The notes below the pieces were generated by a model. It ran no database searches. It was not told the DNA's origin and was given only the letters and a program-made list of their open reading frames with translations. Positions 48,743-58,238 of a stretch of DNA of 64,000 nt are shown piece by piece. Source of the stretch: Candidatus Woesearchaeota archaeon (lineage in GTDB: Archaea; Nanobdellota; Nanobdellia; Woesearchaeales; JACJVV01); assembly GCA_020637495.1 (NCBI GenBank), contig JACJVV010000002.1:124001-188000 (forward strand). Direction: 5' to 3'. Positions within the stretch are counted from its first letter, which is position 1, and each line of letters starts with the position of its first letter. The translations under genes and the position numbers were made by a program.

Positions 48743-50497
48743 ATGTCAACAATAACTTCGTCAAAGATGAATTCAAGGAAAATACCTCAAGTTGCATATC
48801 TTGCTCCACCTGGGACTTATTCAGAGGCTGTAGCGAAGAAGAATATGCCCGATGCAGGTTTGAATCCGATGCCGGATATAACCAGCATATTTGAGGCAGT
48901 TGAAAGCGGAGCATATGATTATGGGATAGTGCCTCATGAGAATTCTGTCCGTGGAAATGTGATTGATACTTTAGACAGTCTGGCAATGTTTGCAGATAGG
49001 ATCCAGATAGTGGATGCTGAAAGATTACAGATAAAGCATGTGCTTGCAGCTCTTTCAGACCATGGTTTGATAGACGAGATCTATTCAAAGTCTATTGCAT
49101 TAGAACAGTGCTCAGCATTCTTGCATTCTAATTACAAGGGAGCAAATAAAAGACCAGCTAATAGCACTGCAGCAGCAATGAAGATGATTGCTGATGAAGT
49201 CATGAGAGGTGCAGCAGCAGTAGGCAGTGAAGAGGCTGCGAAGAGATACGGCTTGGAAGTGATTGCAAGAGACATTTCCAATATAGAGCCAAATTTCACA
49301 CGGTTCTTGAGGATCACAAAGAAGAATGGTGGATCAGAACCTACTGGAAACGATATAACAAGCATCGTAATACATCCTCTTGTCGACCAAGAAGGCTACC
49401 TTAGTGACTGGAGCAAGATAATTACATCCCATGACCTTAACATGAGCAATATGGAACTTTTAAGAGACAAGAATGGCGGATTGATGTTCTACGTCGATAT
49501 CCAAGGGCATATCAAGGATCAGAATGTCAAGGAATGCATTAGGCAGTTAGAGAGTGATCTTTCTGAGACAGAGATTCTGAACCTTGGCTCCTATAGATAT
49601 CTGCCAGTGATTGAATCATTGATCAAGACAGTTGGTGTAATAGGTGGAACAGGGATAATGGGCATGCAATTCTTCAAGCCATTCCATGAGGCGATGGGGC
49701 AGAGATATCTTGCTGCAGGAAGAAGGACAGAGCTTAGCTATGAAGAAGTGATAAGATTATCAGATGCAATAGTATTCAATCTGGATCTTGATGTCACAAG
49801 GGATAAGATAAGGGAATTATGCCCTCTCATCGAGCCTGGGAAACTTGTTGTTTGCAACACTGGTGTAAAGTCAGAGATAATACCGTTATATATGGAGTAT
49901 CTGCACCCAGAAGTTGAATTGTTACCTTTGCATACGATGTTTGGTGGTATTGGCGGGAAAGAGAACTTGAAAGGGGAGAATATCATTGTCATTGAGACTA
50001 ATCGTTTTGGGAGACGTGCGCAGGAGTATCTTAATTCCTTGAAGAAATATCGGCCTTCTATTAAGACAGTTACCCCAGAACAGCACGACGCATATGTGAC
50101 TCTGACACAGAACTTGCCTAGTGTAATCTCAGCAGCTTTGGAAGCGACGATAAGAGAAGTAGCGACTCATCCTAATGAGTTAGAAGCATTCTCTACTCCA
50201 CCATTCAGGCTTATGCAGGCAAGCAGCGGGAGAACACATAGCAATGATCCAGCGTTATATGCAAAAATGCTAGACCATAATCCATATGCACAAAGAACAT
50301 TAGAAATATTTATGGAGAATTTTGGCTCGATAGTTCAAGGTAGCAGGGACCATGATCGTACTCCTCTACAGGATATGCTGACAAAGAACCAATTTCACCT
50401 TGGGGGAGAGTATCTTGCAAGGCAGAAGCAGAAATCTATAGATATGGATAAGGCTGGCAAGCAGTCAACGATTCCTGAAAACAACGGAAATGTTTAA
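48743..50497 (+). CDS. Prephenate dehydratase-ACT-prephenate dehydrogenase fusion
   Basis: A 584-aa fusion for the last steps of Phe and Tyr synthesis. Residues about 14-200 are a prephenate dehydratase (VAYLAPPGTYSEAV; catalytic Thr186-Arg187-Phe188 in NFTRFLR), about 205-285 an ACT regulatory domain, and about 295-560 a prephenate dehydrogenase with nucleotide motif GVIGGTGIMG (298-307) and active-site-like LPLHTMFGGIGG. Known fusions in Archaea, such as the Archaeoglobus enzyme, have dehydrogenase first and include chorismate mutase; this one has the reverse order and no mutase. No other aromatic pathway gene is near. Confidence 0.85.
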   Translation: MSTITSSKMNSRKIPQVAYLAPPGTYSEAVAKKNMPDAGLNPMPDITSIFEAVESGAYDYGIVPHENSVRGNVIDTLDSLAMFADRIQIVDAERLQIKHVLAALSDHGLIDEIYSKSIALEQCSAFLHSNYKGANKRPANSTAAAMKMIADEVMRGAAAVGSEEAAKRYGLEVIARDISNIEPNFTRFLRITKKNGGSEPTGNDITSIVIHPLVDQEGYLSDWSKIITSHDLNMSNMELLRDKNGGLMFYVDIQGHIKDQNVKECIRQLESDLSETEILNLGSYRYLPVIESLIKTVGVIGGTGIMGMQFFKPFHEAMGQRYLAAGRRTELSYEEVIRLSDAIVFNLDLDVTRDKIRELCPLIEPGKLVVCNTGVKSEIIPLYMEYLHPEVELLPLHTMFGGIGGKENLKGENIIVIETNRFGRRAQEYLNSLKKYRPSIKTVTPEQHDAYVTLTQNLPSVISAALEATIREVATHPNELEAFSTPPFRLMQASSGRTHSNDPALYAKMLDHNPYAQRTLEIFMENFGSIVQGSRDHDRTPLQDMLTKNQFHLGGEYLARQKQKSIDMDKAGKQSTIPENNGNV

Positions 50498-50523
50498 AAA
50501 ACACTTTCTTTTTATTTTAAATT

Positions 50524-52233
50524 ATGGATTCAATAAAGGAGCAAATAATCTCTACACTTAAAGATGTGACAGGATTAGATGAGATACGCCTAGAAGTGCC
50601 TCCAAACCCTGAGATGGGAGATTTTGCATTTCCATGCTTCCCATTGACAAAACAGCTAAAAAAAGCACCAACTGAGATTGCAAAAGATATCCAGAAGGGA
50701 ATCAAGATAAAGAATGTAGAAGCGAAAGTCATAGGTCCTTACATAAATTTCTTCATAGATAAATCAATACTTGCAGAGCAGATAATAAAGGATATAGAGG
50801 AGAAAAAGACCAGTTTTGGATGTAAGAAGCCGAAAGGCGAAGTTGTTCTAGTTGAGAGCCCTGGCCCAAATACGAACAAGCCATTGCATCTGGGTCATCT
50901 AAGAAATATTCTGCTAGGGCAGTCAATTGCAAGAATCCTGAAAAGCCAGGGCAAGGATGTCAAGTCTGTGAATGTTGTAAATGATAGAGGAGTGCATATA
51001 TGCAAATCAATGCTTGCATACAAGATGTTTGCTGACGGGAAGACGCCTGAATCAGAGAACAAGAAAAGCGATCATTTTGTTGGTGATATGTATGTAGAAT
51101 ATGCAAAAGCAGAGAAGGATAATCCTGAGATGGGGAAAGAGATACAGGATCTGCTTGTTAAATGGGAAGAAGGCGATAAGGACACTATTGAATTGTGGAA
51201 AAAGATGAACAAGTGGGCTCTTGATGGCTTCCAGGAGACATATGAAAAGCTGAATTTCAATATTGACAAGGAGTATCTTGAGAGCGAGACATACAAGCAC
51301 GGCAAGGATATAATCGAGAAAGGATTGAAAGACAATCTGTTTGAGAAGGATGATGATGGGAATATAGTGATCCGCCTGAAAGACAAGAATATGGGAACAA
51401 AAGTACTTCTGAGAGCGAATGGTACTAGCGTATATATCACTCAAGACATCTACATGGCAAAATTGCGTTATGATGACTATAAGTTCGACGAGATGATATA
51501 TGTCGTCGGAAATGAGCAAGATTATCACTTCAAGGTATTGTTTGAGGTATTTGAGAAGCTGAAATGGAAGTTTGCAGGCAATTGCAAGCATTTCTCATAT
51601 GGTATGGTTGAGCTGCCTGAAGGAAAGATGAAATCAAGGGAAGGTACTGTAGTCGATACTGACAACCTTATTGACGAGGTTACAGGTCTTGCACGTGAGG
51701 AGATAAAGAAGCGTTATGATGATCTGGATTTTGATGAGGAAGAGAGAAGGGCAAATGCTATAGCTATGTCTGCAATAAGATTCTTCATCCTGAAGTTTGA
51801 TCCTGTCAGGAATTTCGTGTTCAATCCGAAAGAGAGCTTGGCATTCGAGGGAGAGACTGGTCCTTATGTGCAGTATGCATATGCAAGGATATGCTCTATA
51901 TTTAGAAAACTGGAAGACTCTGAAGGATTGGTGAAAGTTGAGGATACCAATCTTTCTCTGCTTGATACAGAAAGCGACAGGAAACTATTGACTTCATTAT
52001 CAAATTACCCAACCATATTGGAAGAATCTGCTAAGAACCTGAAACCTTCAACATTATGCCATTATCTGTTTGATCTTGCTTCAACATTCAATGAATACTA
52101 TCGTGACATATCAATATTAAAAGCAGAGACAAAAGAATTAAGGAATGCAAGATTAGCACTACTCGACGCAACAAGAACCATTATCAAATCAGGATTAGGA
52201 TATCTTGGTATTGACGTATTAGAACAGATGTAG
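50524..52233 (+). CDS. argS: Arginyl-tRNA synthetase
   Basis: Class I synthetase of 569 aa. The N-terminal add-1 domain begins MDSIKEQIISTLKDVTGLDE; the HIGH motif is HLGH in PGPNTNKPLHLGHLRNI; the KMSK-like loop is MKSREGTVVDTDNL; the DALR anticodon domain is at the C terminus (LAFEGETGPYVQYAYARICS precedes it). It follows the prephenate fusion by 26 bases, and its stop directly abuts the stop of the convergent 127-aa gene. Confidence 0.96.
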   Translation: MDSIKEQIISTLKDVTGLDEIRLEVPPNPEMGDFAFPCFPLTKQLKKAPTEIAKDIQKGIKIKNVEAKVIGPYINFFIDKSILAEQIIKDIEEKKTSFGCKKPKGEVVLVESPGPNTNKPLHLGHLRNILLGQSIARILKSQGKDVKSVNVVNDRGVHICKSMLAYKMFADGKTPESENKKSDHFVGDMYVEYAKAEKDNPEMGKEIQDLLVKWEEGDKDTIELWKKMNKWALDGFQETYEKLNFNIDKEYLESETYKHGKDIIEKGLKDNLFEKDDDGNIVIRLKDKNMGTKVLLRANGTSVYITQDIYMAKLRYDDYKFDEMIYVVGNEQDYHFKVLFEVFEKLKWKFAGNCKHFSYGMVELPEGKMKSREGTVVDTDNLIDEVTGLAREEIKKRYDDLDFDEEERRANAIAMSAIRFFILKFDPVRNFVFNPKESLAFEGETGPYVQYAYARICSIFRKLEDSEGLVKVEDTNLSLLDTESDRKLLTSLSNYPTILEESAKNLKPSTLCHYLFDLASTFNEYYRDISILKAETKELRNARLALLDATRTIIKSGLGYLGIDVLEQM

Positions 52234-52617
52234 CTATTTCTTTTTTGTAGTCATCCTTTTGATCCATCTTTCTACATAATTTTCTTTGTATTTCAAGATG
52301 ATTATTCCTGAATAAAGAAATAAACAGCCAATTAAGAATATTAAGAATGCTGCCACACTATTAAATATTGATGGTTTAACGCTAAAAGAAGGTATGCTAA
52401 CAAAAAGATAAAATGAAAATATAAACATAGGCATACTAAACAAGATACTTAAAGCACCAAAGTATTTTCTTAGGCTTTCTTTTTTATAAAATATAAAGAA
52501 TAATAATGCCGAGAGTAAAGAAATGATGAAACCATATTTTATGGGGTGCAGGAAAACTAAGAAAATACCATAAATAAAAAGAGAATAAAATATCCCAACA
52601 ATTGTTCGTAATTCCAT
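52234..52617 (-). CDS. Small membrane protein, 127 aa
   Basis: No family recognised. Four hydrophobic helices fill most of the protein (IVGIFYSLFIYGIFLVF, GFIISLLSALLFFIFY, and two more), followed by a basic tail KRMTTKKK. The coding sequence is very AT-rich. It lies 26 bases downstream of the 740-aa gene, so it could belong to the same transcript. Confidence 0.55.
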   Translation of the reverse strand: MELRTIVGIFYSLFIYGIFLVFLHPIKYGFIISLLSALLFFIFYKKESLRKYFGALSILFSMPMFIFSFYLFVSIPSFSVKPSIFNSVAAFLIFLIGCLFLYSGIIILKYKENYVERWIKRMTTKKK

Positions 52618-52643
52618 TTTACTTTTGCTTGTTTAATCCTATC

Positions 52644-54866
52644 TTATTCTAAAGGAACTTCGCTCCATAATGTCCAATCATTGCTTGGAGAATAACCACC
52701 AAACACGAAATATGGTCCTTGCTTCTTCTGGAAATAGCTGTTATGCACATCAGTCCATCTGACAGGAGCCCCCATACCCTCTCCACCAGACGCAAAATAT
52801 CCTTTGTTGAAAAGTGGGATGCCAAAACCTTCCCATGTCTTAGTCAATATCCTGCCAGGACCCCATGATTCTTCACCATGTCCTTCTGATATCATGACTC
52901 CTTTGAAGCCCTTGCTCCTCAAATATTGGACAGCATCGACAACAGGCAGTTCACCCTGTCCTGCAGGAAGATGCACGTGTCCTCCTGATATCATGCCGTC
53001 AACTATATGCATCTCGCCAATGATTCCAGATTCAGCAAGGTCCTTCACTTCTTTCATATACCATTTCTTGAACCTTTCTTTGGTTTCTTCTGGAGTCTCC
53101 ATCCTTCCTTGATTCTGATTGTAAATTGGCTGGAAATTCTTTCCCCACATACCTAAGTGCTGGGTATCAAGATTGGCCTTGATATGCCTCTCTGCATAAT
53201 CAGCAGCCTCTTCCTTGCTCATTCCTGGTCGATACCATGGGTTTGGGACTTCTTTGATGACTTCCCTTTCCTCACCATTCTCATCTTTCTCAAGTTTCAG
53301 CCTTGCATGTGGATCTGGCACTGTAGGTTTTGTAAGAAGCTCAACCATCCTCTCTCTTGATTCAAGTATCAATTCTTTCAATTCCTGTGGATGGCTTCCA
53401 TAACCCATCTCAGGGAATATGTTCTCTGCAGTCAATGCGATATCTCTGTTGACAAGCCCGTTCTTCATTCCTTCTTTTGTCTTTTCCATAGCGTGTATTC
53501 CAGCTTCTGCAATGCTTTGGAATGACTTGTCTTTAGCATAATCTCCGATTGGCTTGACATGCCGCAATGTATCGACTAAAGTATCTGCCTGTGCGTCAGC
53601 TGACGATGATGCCTCGTGCGTATACTGCAATGATTGTTCTGCCTGGAGCAAAGCTTCCATTAGTATCTCACTAGGGAGCTTCTGATCATATCCAGTTAGG
53701 TCAGGTCCTGCATAACGTCGTGATTTAGGATCAGAACGCATTATCTTCCAAACTTCATCCTTGGGCATCTTGCCCTCGAGCTCTTGATAGAACTTCAATG
53801 CTTTCTTAATTGCATCTCTCTCCTTTTTCTCATCATTATACATCCTGCCGTGATAGAGTGAATGTCCTCTGTACTGCATGATCTGTGTCTCGACCTGGAT
53901 ACGGTAAGCCATCTCCTCAGTTGTTATCTGCTGACCAGGATGCTTCTTGTTCCAGATATCCCTTCTCTTCTCTACTTCATCCCATGTCAATTTCTCAGTC
54001 TTGAACCGACTGTTCTTGCTGTCAAAGATTGCTACCCTCTTGAACAGATGGTCTGGGTTTGCCCTATCTATATATTCTCCATCATCTGTGACCAAGTCAC
54101 CCTTTTCGATATGGACACGATTTCCATCCACATCCACTCCATCATAATCATGCTCAGCTGTCTTGTAAACAGGTTCCCTTATTACATTAGATTTTCTTAC
54201 GTCTCCAAGGATCCTTCCTGTCCTGTCGTCCACCATATAGGTTACTGCCCTTCCAGGTTCTTCCTGGTATCCTAAGAATTGATATTGCTTGTTTCCATGC
54301 TGGTCAAGGATAGGCTTCCCGTTATCATCCTTGAGAATTGCCCATGATTGCTCTGACATAGGTCGTTGGTATTCCCCAGTATGGAATGTTATCGTTCCAC
54401 CACCTGTAACATCTGCTGCAAAGTCTATTGCCTTCTTTATCTCATCGACGCTGCTTTTACGCTGCTCATCACTGAATCCCTGTTGAGGATTGAATCCTGA
54501 TACGTTTCCTACTTGTGTAGGTGCATGCACAGAAGTAAGCTCAACCTCATTCGCTTTTGCAAGTTCTCTTAATGCCTGTCTTGCTTCCCTACCATAACTT
54601 TCAGCTCCTACAGCCTCTGCCCCTCCTCCCATCTGGGTCTGAAGCTCAACCTTGGATGCTCCTCCTCTGATTGCACCAGTGACTGTCTGTAAGAAGGTAC
54701 CGAATCTTGAACCTTCTGTGACACTCTGTCCTAGATCGCCACCATGCATTACTGGCCCCTCTATCGTAGGTCTTGTAGGTTCGCCTAGATCTGATGTATC
54801 GTTTACTGGTCCATCTCCGCCGTATTTCATATATCCGCCGGGATCATTTCCATAAGTGAACTCCAT
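52644..54866 (-). CDS. Large xylose-isomerase/endonuclease IV-like TIM-barrel protein
   Basis: A 740-aa protein whose ends match the xylose-isomerase-like/Nfo TIM barrel. The first part has VELTSVHAPTQ (His like Nfo His69) and GGTITFHTGEYQ (like His109). The C-terminal third has DIALTAENIFPEMG (like Glu145), NLDTQHLGMWG (like Asp179/His182), GEMHIVDG (like His216), HVHLPAGQGELP (like Asp229/His231, with His for Asp) and VMISEGHGEESWG (like Glu261). All metal sites are thus represented, but a roughly 300-residue insertion splits the barrel and residues 1-60 are low complexity. Nuclease, isomerase or epimerase activity is possible. It overlaps the 194-aa gene by 23 bases. Confidence 0.7.
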   Translation of the reverse strand: MEFTYGNDPGGYMKYGGDGPVNDTSDLGEPTRPTIEGPVMHGGDLGQSVTEGSRFGTFLQTVTGAIRGGASKVELQTQMGGGAEAVGAESYGREARQALRELAKANEVELTSVHAPTQVGNVSGFNPQQGFSDEQRKSSVDEIKKAIDFAADVTGGGTITFHTGEYQRPMSEQSWAILKDDNGKPILDQHGNKQYQFLGYQEEPGRAVTYMVDDRTGRILGDVRKSNVIREPVYKTAEHDYDGVDVDGNRVHIEKGDLVTDDGEYIDRANPDHLFKRVAIFDSKNSRFKTEKLTWDEVEKRRDIWNKKHPGQQITTEEMAYRIQVETQIMQYRGHSLYHGRMYNDEKKERDAIKKALKFYQELEGKMPKDEVWKIMRSDPKSRRYAGPDLTGYDQKLPSEILMEALLQAEQSLQYTHEASSSADAQADTLVDTLRHVKPIGDYAKDKSFQSIAEAGIHAMEKTKEGMKNGLVNRDIALTAENIFPEMGYGSHPQELKELILESRERMVELLTKPTVPDPHARLKLEKDENGEEREVIKEVPNPWYRPGMSKEEAADYAERHIKANLDTQHLGMWGKNFQPIYNQNQGRMETPEETKERFKKWYMKEVKDLAESGIIGEMHIVDGMISGGHVHLPAGQGELPVVDAVQYLRSKGFKGVMISEGHGEESWGPGRILTKTWEGFGIPLFNKGYFASGGEGMGAPVRWTDVHNSYFQKKQGPYFVFGGYSPSNDWTLWSEVPLE

Positions 54867-55428
54867 CTGCTCTCTTTACTCCTCCTGTATACATTGATAA
54901 TATCTTATCAGCTATTGATTTTATTGAATTTGCCTGGTCAAGTATGTCTTGGTTTGCATTGTATGACCCTGCCTGGATATCTTCTTGCTTTTTCTCGATT
55001 GCATACTGCATCATCTGCAATTGCCCAGCAACATCAGCTGTCACAGTTCCTTGCTCAATGACTTGCTGATATAGGTTCTTGATGCTGCTATACATCTGTC
55101 CTGTAGGCATCTCAGCATTTACTTTGTATAATGCCTTGAACTCTTCTTCAGCAGCCTGCTGAGGTAATTCAACACCTTGCAGTCTTTCTTCAAGATGCTC
55201 TTCATCATGGAAAAGCTCACTGACATCGACCTCTCTTATCTCAGGTATCTTTATCTTCTCGATCCATGCAAGGTCAGCTTGGTCTTTCTTCGCCTTCTCT
55301 GCAAGCTTTTTTGCATCTTCGATATCCTTGCTTGCCTTCTCAAGCTCTTTATTCTTTGCTTCTATTATCTCCTGGAGCTTCTTTATCCTCGCTTCAGGAG
55401 ACAGTTTCTTGAGTTCTTCTTTATCCAT
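54844..55428 (-). CDS. Coiled-coil partner protein, 194 aa
   Basis: No family recognised. Residues about 10-65 form a coiled coil (KKLQEIIEAKNKELEKASKD), then a linker with VDVSELFHDEEHLEERLQGV and a helical C-terminal domain rich in Gln (VAGQLQMMQYAIEKKQEDIQ). It starts 33 bases after the 519-aa gene and overlaps the 740-aa gene by 23 bases, so all three are likely one transcript and perhaps one complex. Confidence 0.65.
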   Translation of the reverse strand: MDKEELKKLSPEARIKKLQEIIEAKNKELEKASKDIEDAKKLAEKAKKDQADLAWIEKIKIPEIREVDVSELFHDEEHLEERLQGVELPQQAAEEEFKALYKVNAEMPTGQMYSSIKNLYQQVIEQGTVTADVAGQLQMMQYAIEKKQEDIQAGSYNANQDILDQANSIKSIADKILSMYTGGVKRADGVHLWK

Positions 55429-55461
55429 ATTGTATCATCATATATGGGATATTATCATATC

Positions 55462-57021
55462 CTACCAAGCGATCATCTTATGGGCTTTCTTATAATTCTT
55501 GTATGAAAGCCAGCTCTTTATAGAGGAACTTGCGCTGCAATTGCTCTTCTCAGTTGATTCCTGCAATGAATTAAGTACTATCTCTCCGCTTTTCTTCTTG
55601 CTGTCTGCCTTCTTCTTACTGTTGCCGCCGAATGCAGCTCCAAGCTCAGAGAATCCATCAACAATGGATGCGAATGGATTATTGCTCCTCTGCTTCTTCA
55701 TTTTTGCAGCTTCCTCTTCCATCTTCTTCTTCTTGTTTGGATCCTCGACGCCGATGAGATCGTGGAAAGGCACATACTTATCATCTGTGTATTTCTTCTG
55801 CATCATCTCTTCAGCTTCATTCAGGTATCTGAAGAACTCATCACCAAGCTCTGCAAGTGCGAAATCGAGGTTTTTGTCGATTATCTTCAGCAGTAGGAAA
55901 TCTTCCTTATCGCGCATCTTTTTGTAAGCATCTATCTGTTTCTGTGTCCAGGTATATGTCCTGTATGTTATCTCTACAAGACCCTCATGGATTGGTCCTC
56001 TGTTGTATCCTTCTGCATTATAGTTTAGTGAAGGTTTTGTCCTGAAAGTGAAATGTATTGCAAGGACATCCCAATATTTCTTGTTCTCCATAGGCAAGAA
56101 TTGTCCCATTATCTCAACTTCGATCATGCTGCTCTCAAAAGCTGCCACAAGATCAGGGCTTTCAGCCATCTGCTCATCAAGCTGGAGCCTCTGCACATTC
56201 TTCAAGTATGGTTTTACATAGGTCATGTAGAGCTTTATTATATGGACATGCTGATACATATAGCGCAGTGTGAATCCTCGTTTATCGAGAAGCTCACGCT
56301 TTGTCTGCTTTTTCCATACAAGATAAGTCATGAGTTTTCTTTTGAGCACTTCTCTTACTTTCCTGTTGAATGCATTCCTAAGTTCTTCACCTTCAACTAT
56401 CTGATCAACATGTTCCTCATCGAAAGGATGGATCGAGAAGAAAAGATCTGGCAGTGTAGTGAATTGAACTTCTCTTGCCATACCATATACGCTAGCAGGA
56501 TTCTTGCTTCCCTGTTCCACCAGGTCTACCCAGTATCCCTTTAATGTGATCTCTGCAGATTCCCAGCTCTTGCTTGCAGCACCTGTATCTTTCACTGCGT
56601 AGACATCTTTTGCTCTCTTCTCACTGTCATAATAGAATATAAGTCTCTCGTCGATGATTCGCAGTTCTCTTACAAGCTGGAAAAGTTCCTTTGTCATTTT
56701 TCCGATAATCGCGAGGAAATTGCTTACCTTGTCCTGCTGCATCCCTAACCTTTGCTGTCCTAGTCCAAAAAAACTGCTTTGTTCTGAAGCAGAGAATACG
56801 TCAGTAACCTTATGCACTAGATATCCAAGATCAGTCCTGAGATAGTTCAGTATCCAATAATAGCTTTCTTCGATTGAATGGTTCCATGCTTCATGTATCA
56901 GTCTATAGCATTTTACTGGGTTAGGCCAATTAACAAGCATTACTTGGTCCTTGCCTACTTCAATCTCGTGCGCTTTGAATCCGAATTCCTTCAGAAGTTT
57001 CTCATTAGCAGGTTCCATCAT
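55462..57021 (-). CDS. Large hypothetical protein, 519 aa
   Basis: No family recognised. The soluble protein begins MMEPANEKLLKEFGFKAHEI, has mixed helices and strands with conserved-looking aromatic patches (CYRLIHEAWNHSIEESYYWI and FTLRYMYQHVHIIKLYMTYV), and a charged low-complexity tail from about residue 440 (Lys/Ser/Asn rich, then CSASSSIKSWLSYKN). First gene of the unknown three-gene block. The start has two ATGs in a row. Confidence 0.6.
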   Translation of the reverse strand: MMEPANEKLLKEFGFKAHEIEVGKDQVMLVNWPNPVKCYRLIHEAWNHSIEESYYWILNYLRTDLGYLVHKVTDVFSASEQSSFFGLGQQRLGMQQDKVSNFLAIIGKMTKELFQLVRELRIIDERLIFYYDSEKRAKDVYAVKDTGAASKSWESAEITLKGYWVDLVEQGSKNPASVYGMAREVQFTTLPDLFFSIHPFDEEHVDQIVEGEELRNAFNRKVREVLKRKLMTYLVWKKQTKRELLDKRGFTLRYMYQHVHIIKLYMTYVKPYLKNVQRLQLDEQMAESPDLVAAFESSMIEVEIMGQFLPMENKKYWDVLAIHFTFRTKPSLNYNAEGYNRGPIHEGLVEITYRTYTWTQKQIDAYKKMRDKEDFLLLKIIDKNLDFALAELGDEFFRYLNEAEEMMQKKYTDDKYVPFHDLIGVEDPNKKKKMEEEAAKMKKQRSNNPFASIVDGFSELGAAFGGNSKKKADSKKKSGEIVLNSLQESTEKSNCSASSSIKSWLSYKNYKKAHKMIAW

Positions 57022-57182
57022 CTTGATTCATCTCTAACTAGCTAATTCTTTCCTATATTCATCCAATATTATAGGTATAGCTAATCAATAGTAATATTCA
57101 AATTTAGGGTTTATAAAGATTTCCCTATCCTGGCAATAGGTCAAATCAAAATATTTATATATCTAGAAAACCAGAAAACATC

Positions 57183-57914
57183 ATGATCAGTCTTGCTGAA
57201 TTCAAGAAATATTTTATCTACATCCTTATAGGAAGTTTGATTGTTGCTGCATTAGTAGCAGTTGTATCAGTCTTGATTGGTGAGTTTAACCAGATTGCAG
57301 GAAAAGTAATCATCACTTTAGGATTAGTCATAATCCATTCGTTGGTAAGCCTTCTATTCATATGGGACGATGAAAGGCAAGGAACTTTCAGCCGGTTATC
57401 ATTCTTCATAAACGTAATCTTCATTCTGATAATACTAAGCTTCCTCACTTCTATCTTTGGTGTATGGAACTTGATATCAGAGGGGATTGTAGGGAATCTC
57501 TATCAATCATATTTTATATTGGCTTTTGCTTCATTGCATGCAGATATACTCTCAAAAGCCCTAAAATTAAAAAACCATATTGACATTGTTATATACATAA
57601 ACTATATCTTCATGGTTTTTGTCGTCGCTATGTTCATGCCTGTAATCTTCATAGACAATGCAGTTAGTGTCCTTGGCGAGATGTATTTTAGGATACTTGG
57701 TGCAGCAGGAATAATTGACGGTACCTTAAGCATATTGGTGATCATATTCTACAAGCTATTCATGCAGAAGCACCCAAAGATACAAGCGGAGTATGCAAAA
57801 AAGAAGAAAGGTTTGAGTTGGTGGGTCTGGCTACTGATAATATTCTTGATAGTACAGATAGTAATTCCTTTGCTAGTTCTTGTGTTTGGACTGATTTCAG
57901 CGTCTCTATTCTAG
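57183..57914 (+). CDS. Polytopic membrane protein, 243 aa
   Basis: No family recognised. Six to seven hydrophobic helices, including YILIGSLIVAALVAVVSVLI near the N terminus and WVWLLIIFLIVQIVIPLLVL at the C terminus, with a short basic loop before the last one (KHPKIQAEYAKKKKG). ATTTATATATC lies about 28 bases upstream of the ATG. Monocistronic. Confidence 0.6.
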   Translation: MISLAEFKKYFIYILIGSLIVAALVAVVSVLIGEFNQIAGKVIITLGLVIIHSLVSLLFIWDDERQGTFSRLSFFINVIFILIILSFLTSIFGVWNLISEGIVGNLYQSYFILAFASLHADILSKALKLKNHIDIVIYINYIFMVFVVAMFMPVIFIDNAVSVLGEMYFRILGAAGIIDGTLSILVIIFYKLFMQKHPKIQAEYAKKKKGLSWWVWLLIIFLIVQIVIPLLVLVFGLISASLF

Positions 57915-57945
57915 TGATTGCTTAATGATTTCTACAACACAGGTA

Positions 57946-58194
57946 TCATTTATGTATACAGAATGTCAATCCAATCTTATCAACCAATGTGCAACTGCAG
58001 AAGTTCACAGACCTCTCTATGACATCTTCAATAGGATCTGGACAGTTTTTGAGAAGCTTGATCTTCACCAATCTCTTCTTCTTCAAGAGTATCATTATCT
58101 CCTTCAACCCATTCTCAGTAAGCCCATTCTTACCTATCCTAAGTGATGGATCTAGTGCTTTTGATCTTCTTTTCAGCTCTTTCAAATCTGCCAT
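57946..58194 (-). CDS. YhbY/CRM-domain RNA-binding protein
   Basis: An 82-aa single CRM domain, the YhbY fold found in ribosome-assembly and RNA-binding proteins. The GxxG-like loop is LRIGKNGLTENGLKEIMILL, followed by KIKLLKNCPDPIEDVIE. A role in ribosome biogenesis is known from bacterial YhbY; for this protein it is inferred. Confidence 0.85.
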   Translation of the reverse strand: MADLKELKRRSKALDPSLRIGKNGLTENGLKEIMILLKKKRLVKIKLLKNCPDPIEDVIERSVNFCSCTLVDKIGLTFCIHK

Positions 58195-58238
58195 TGTATT
58201 GATTATTGGATGAAACCTTATAAACTTTGCTCACAGAT

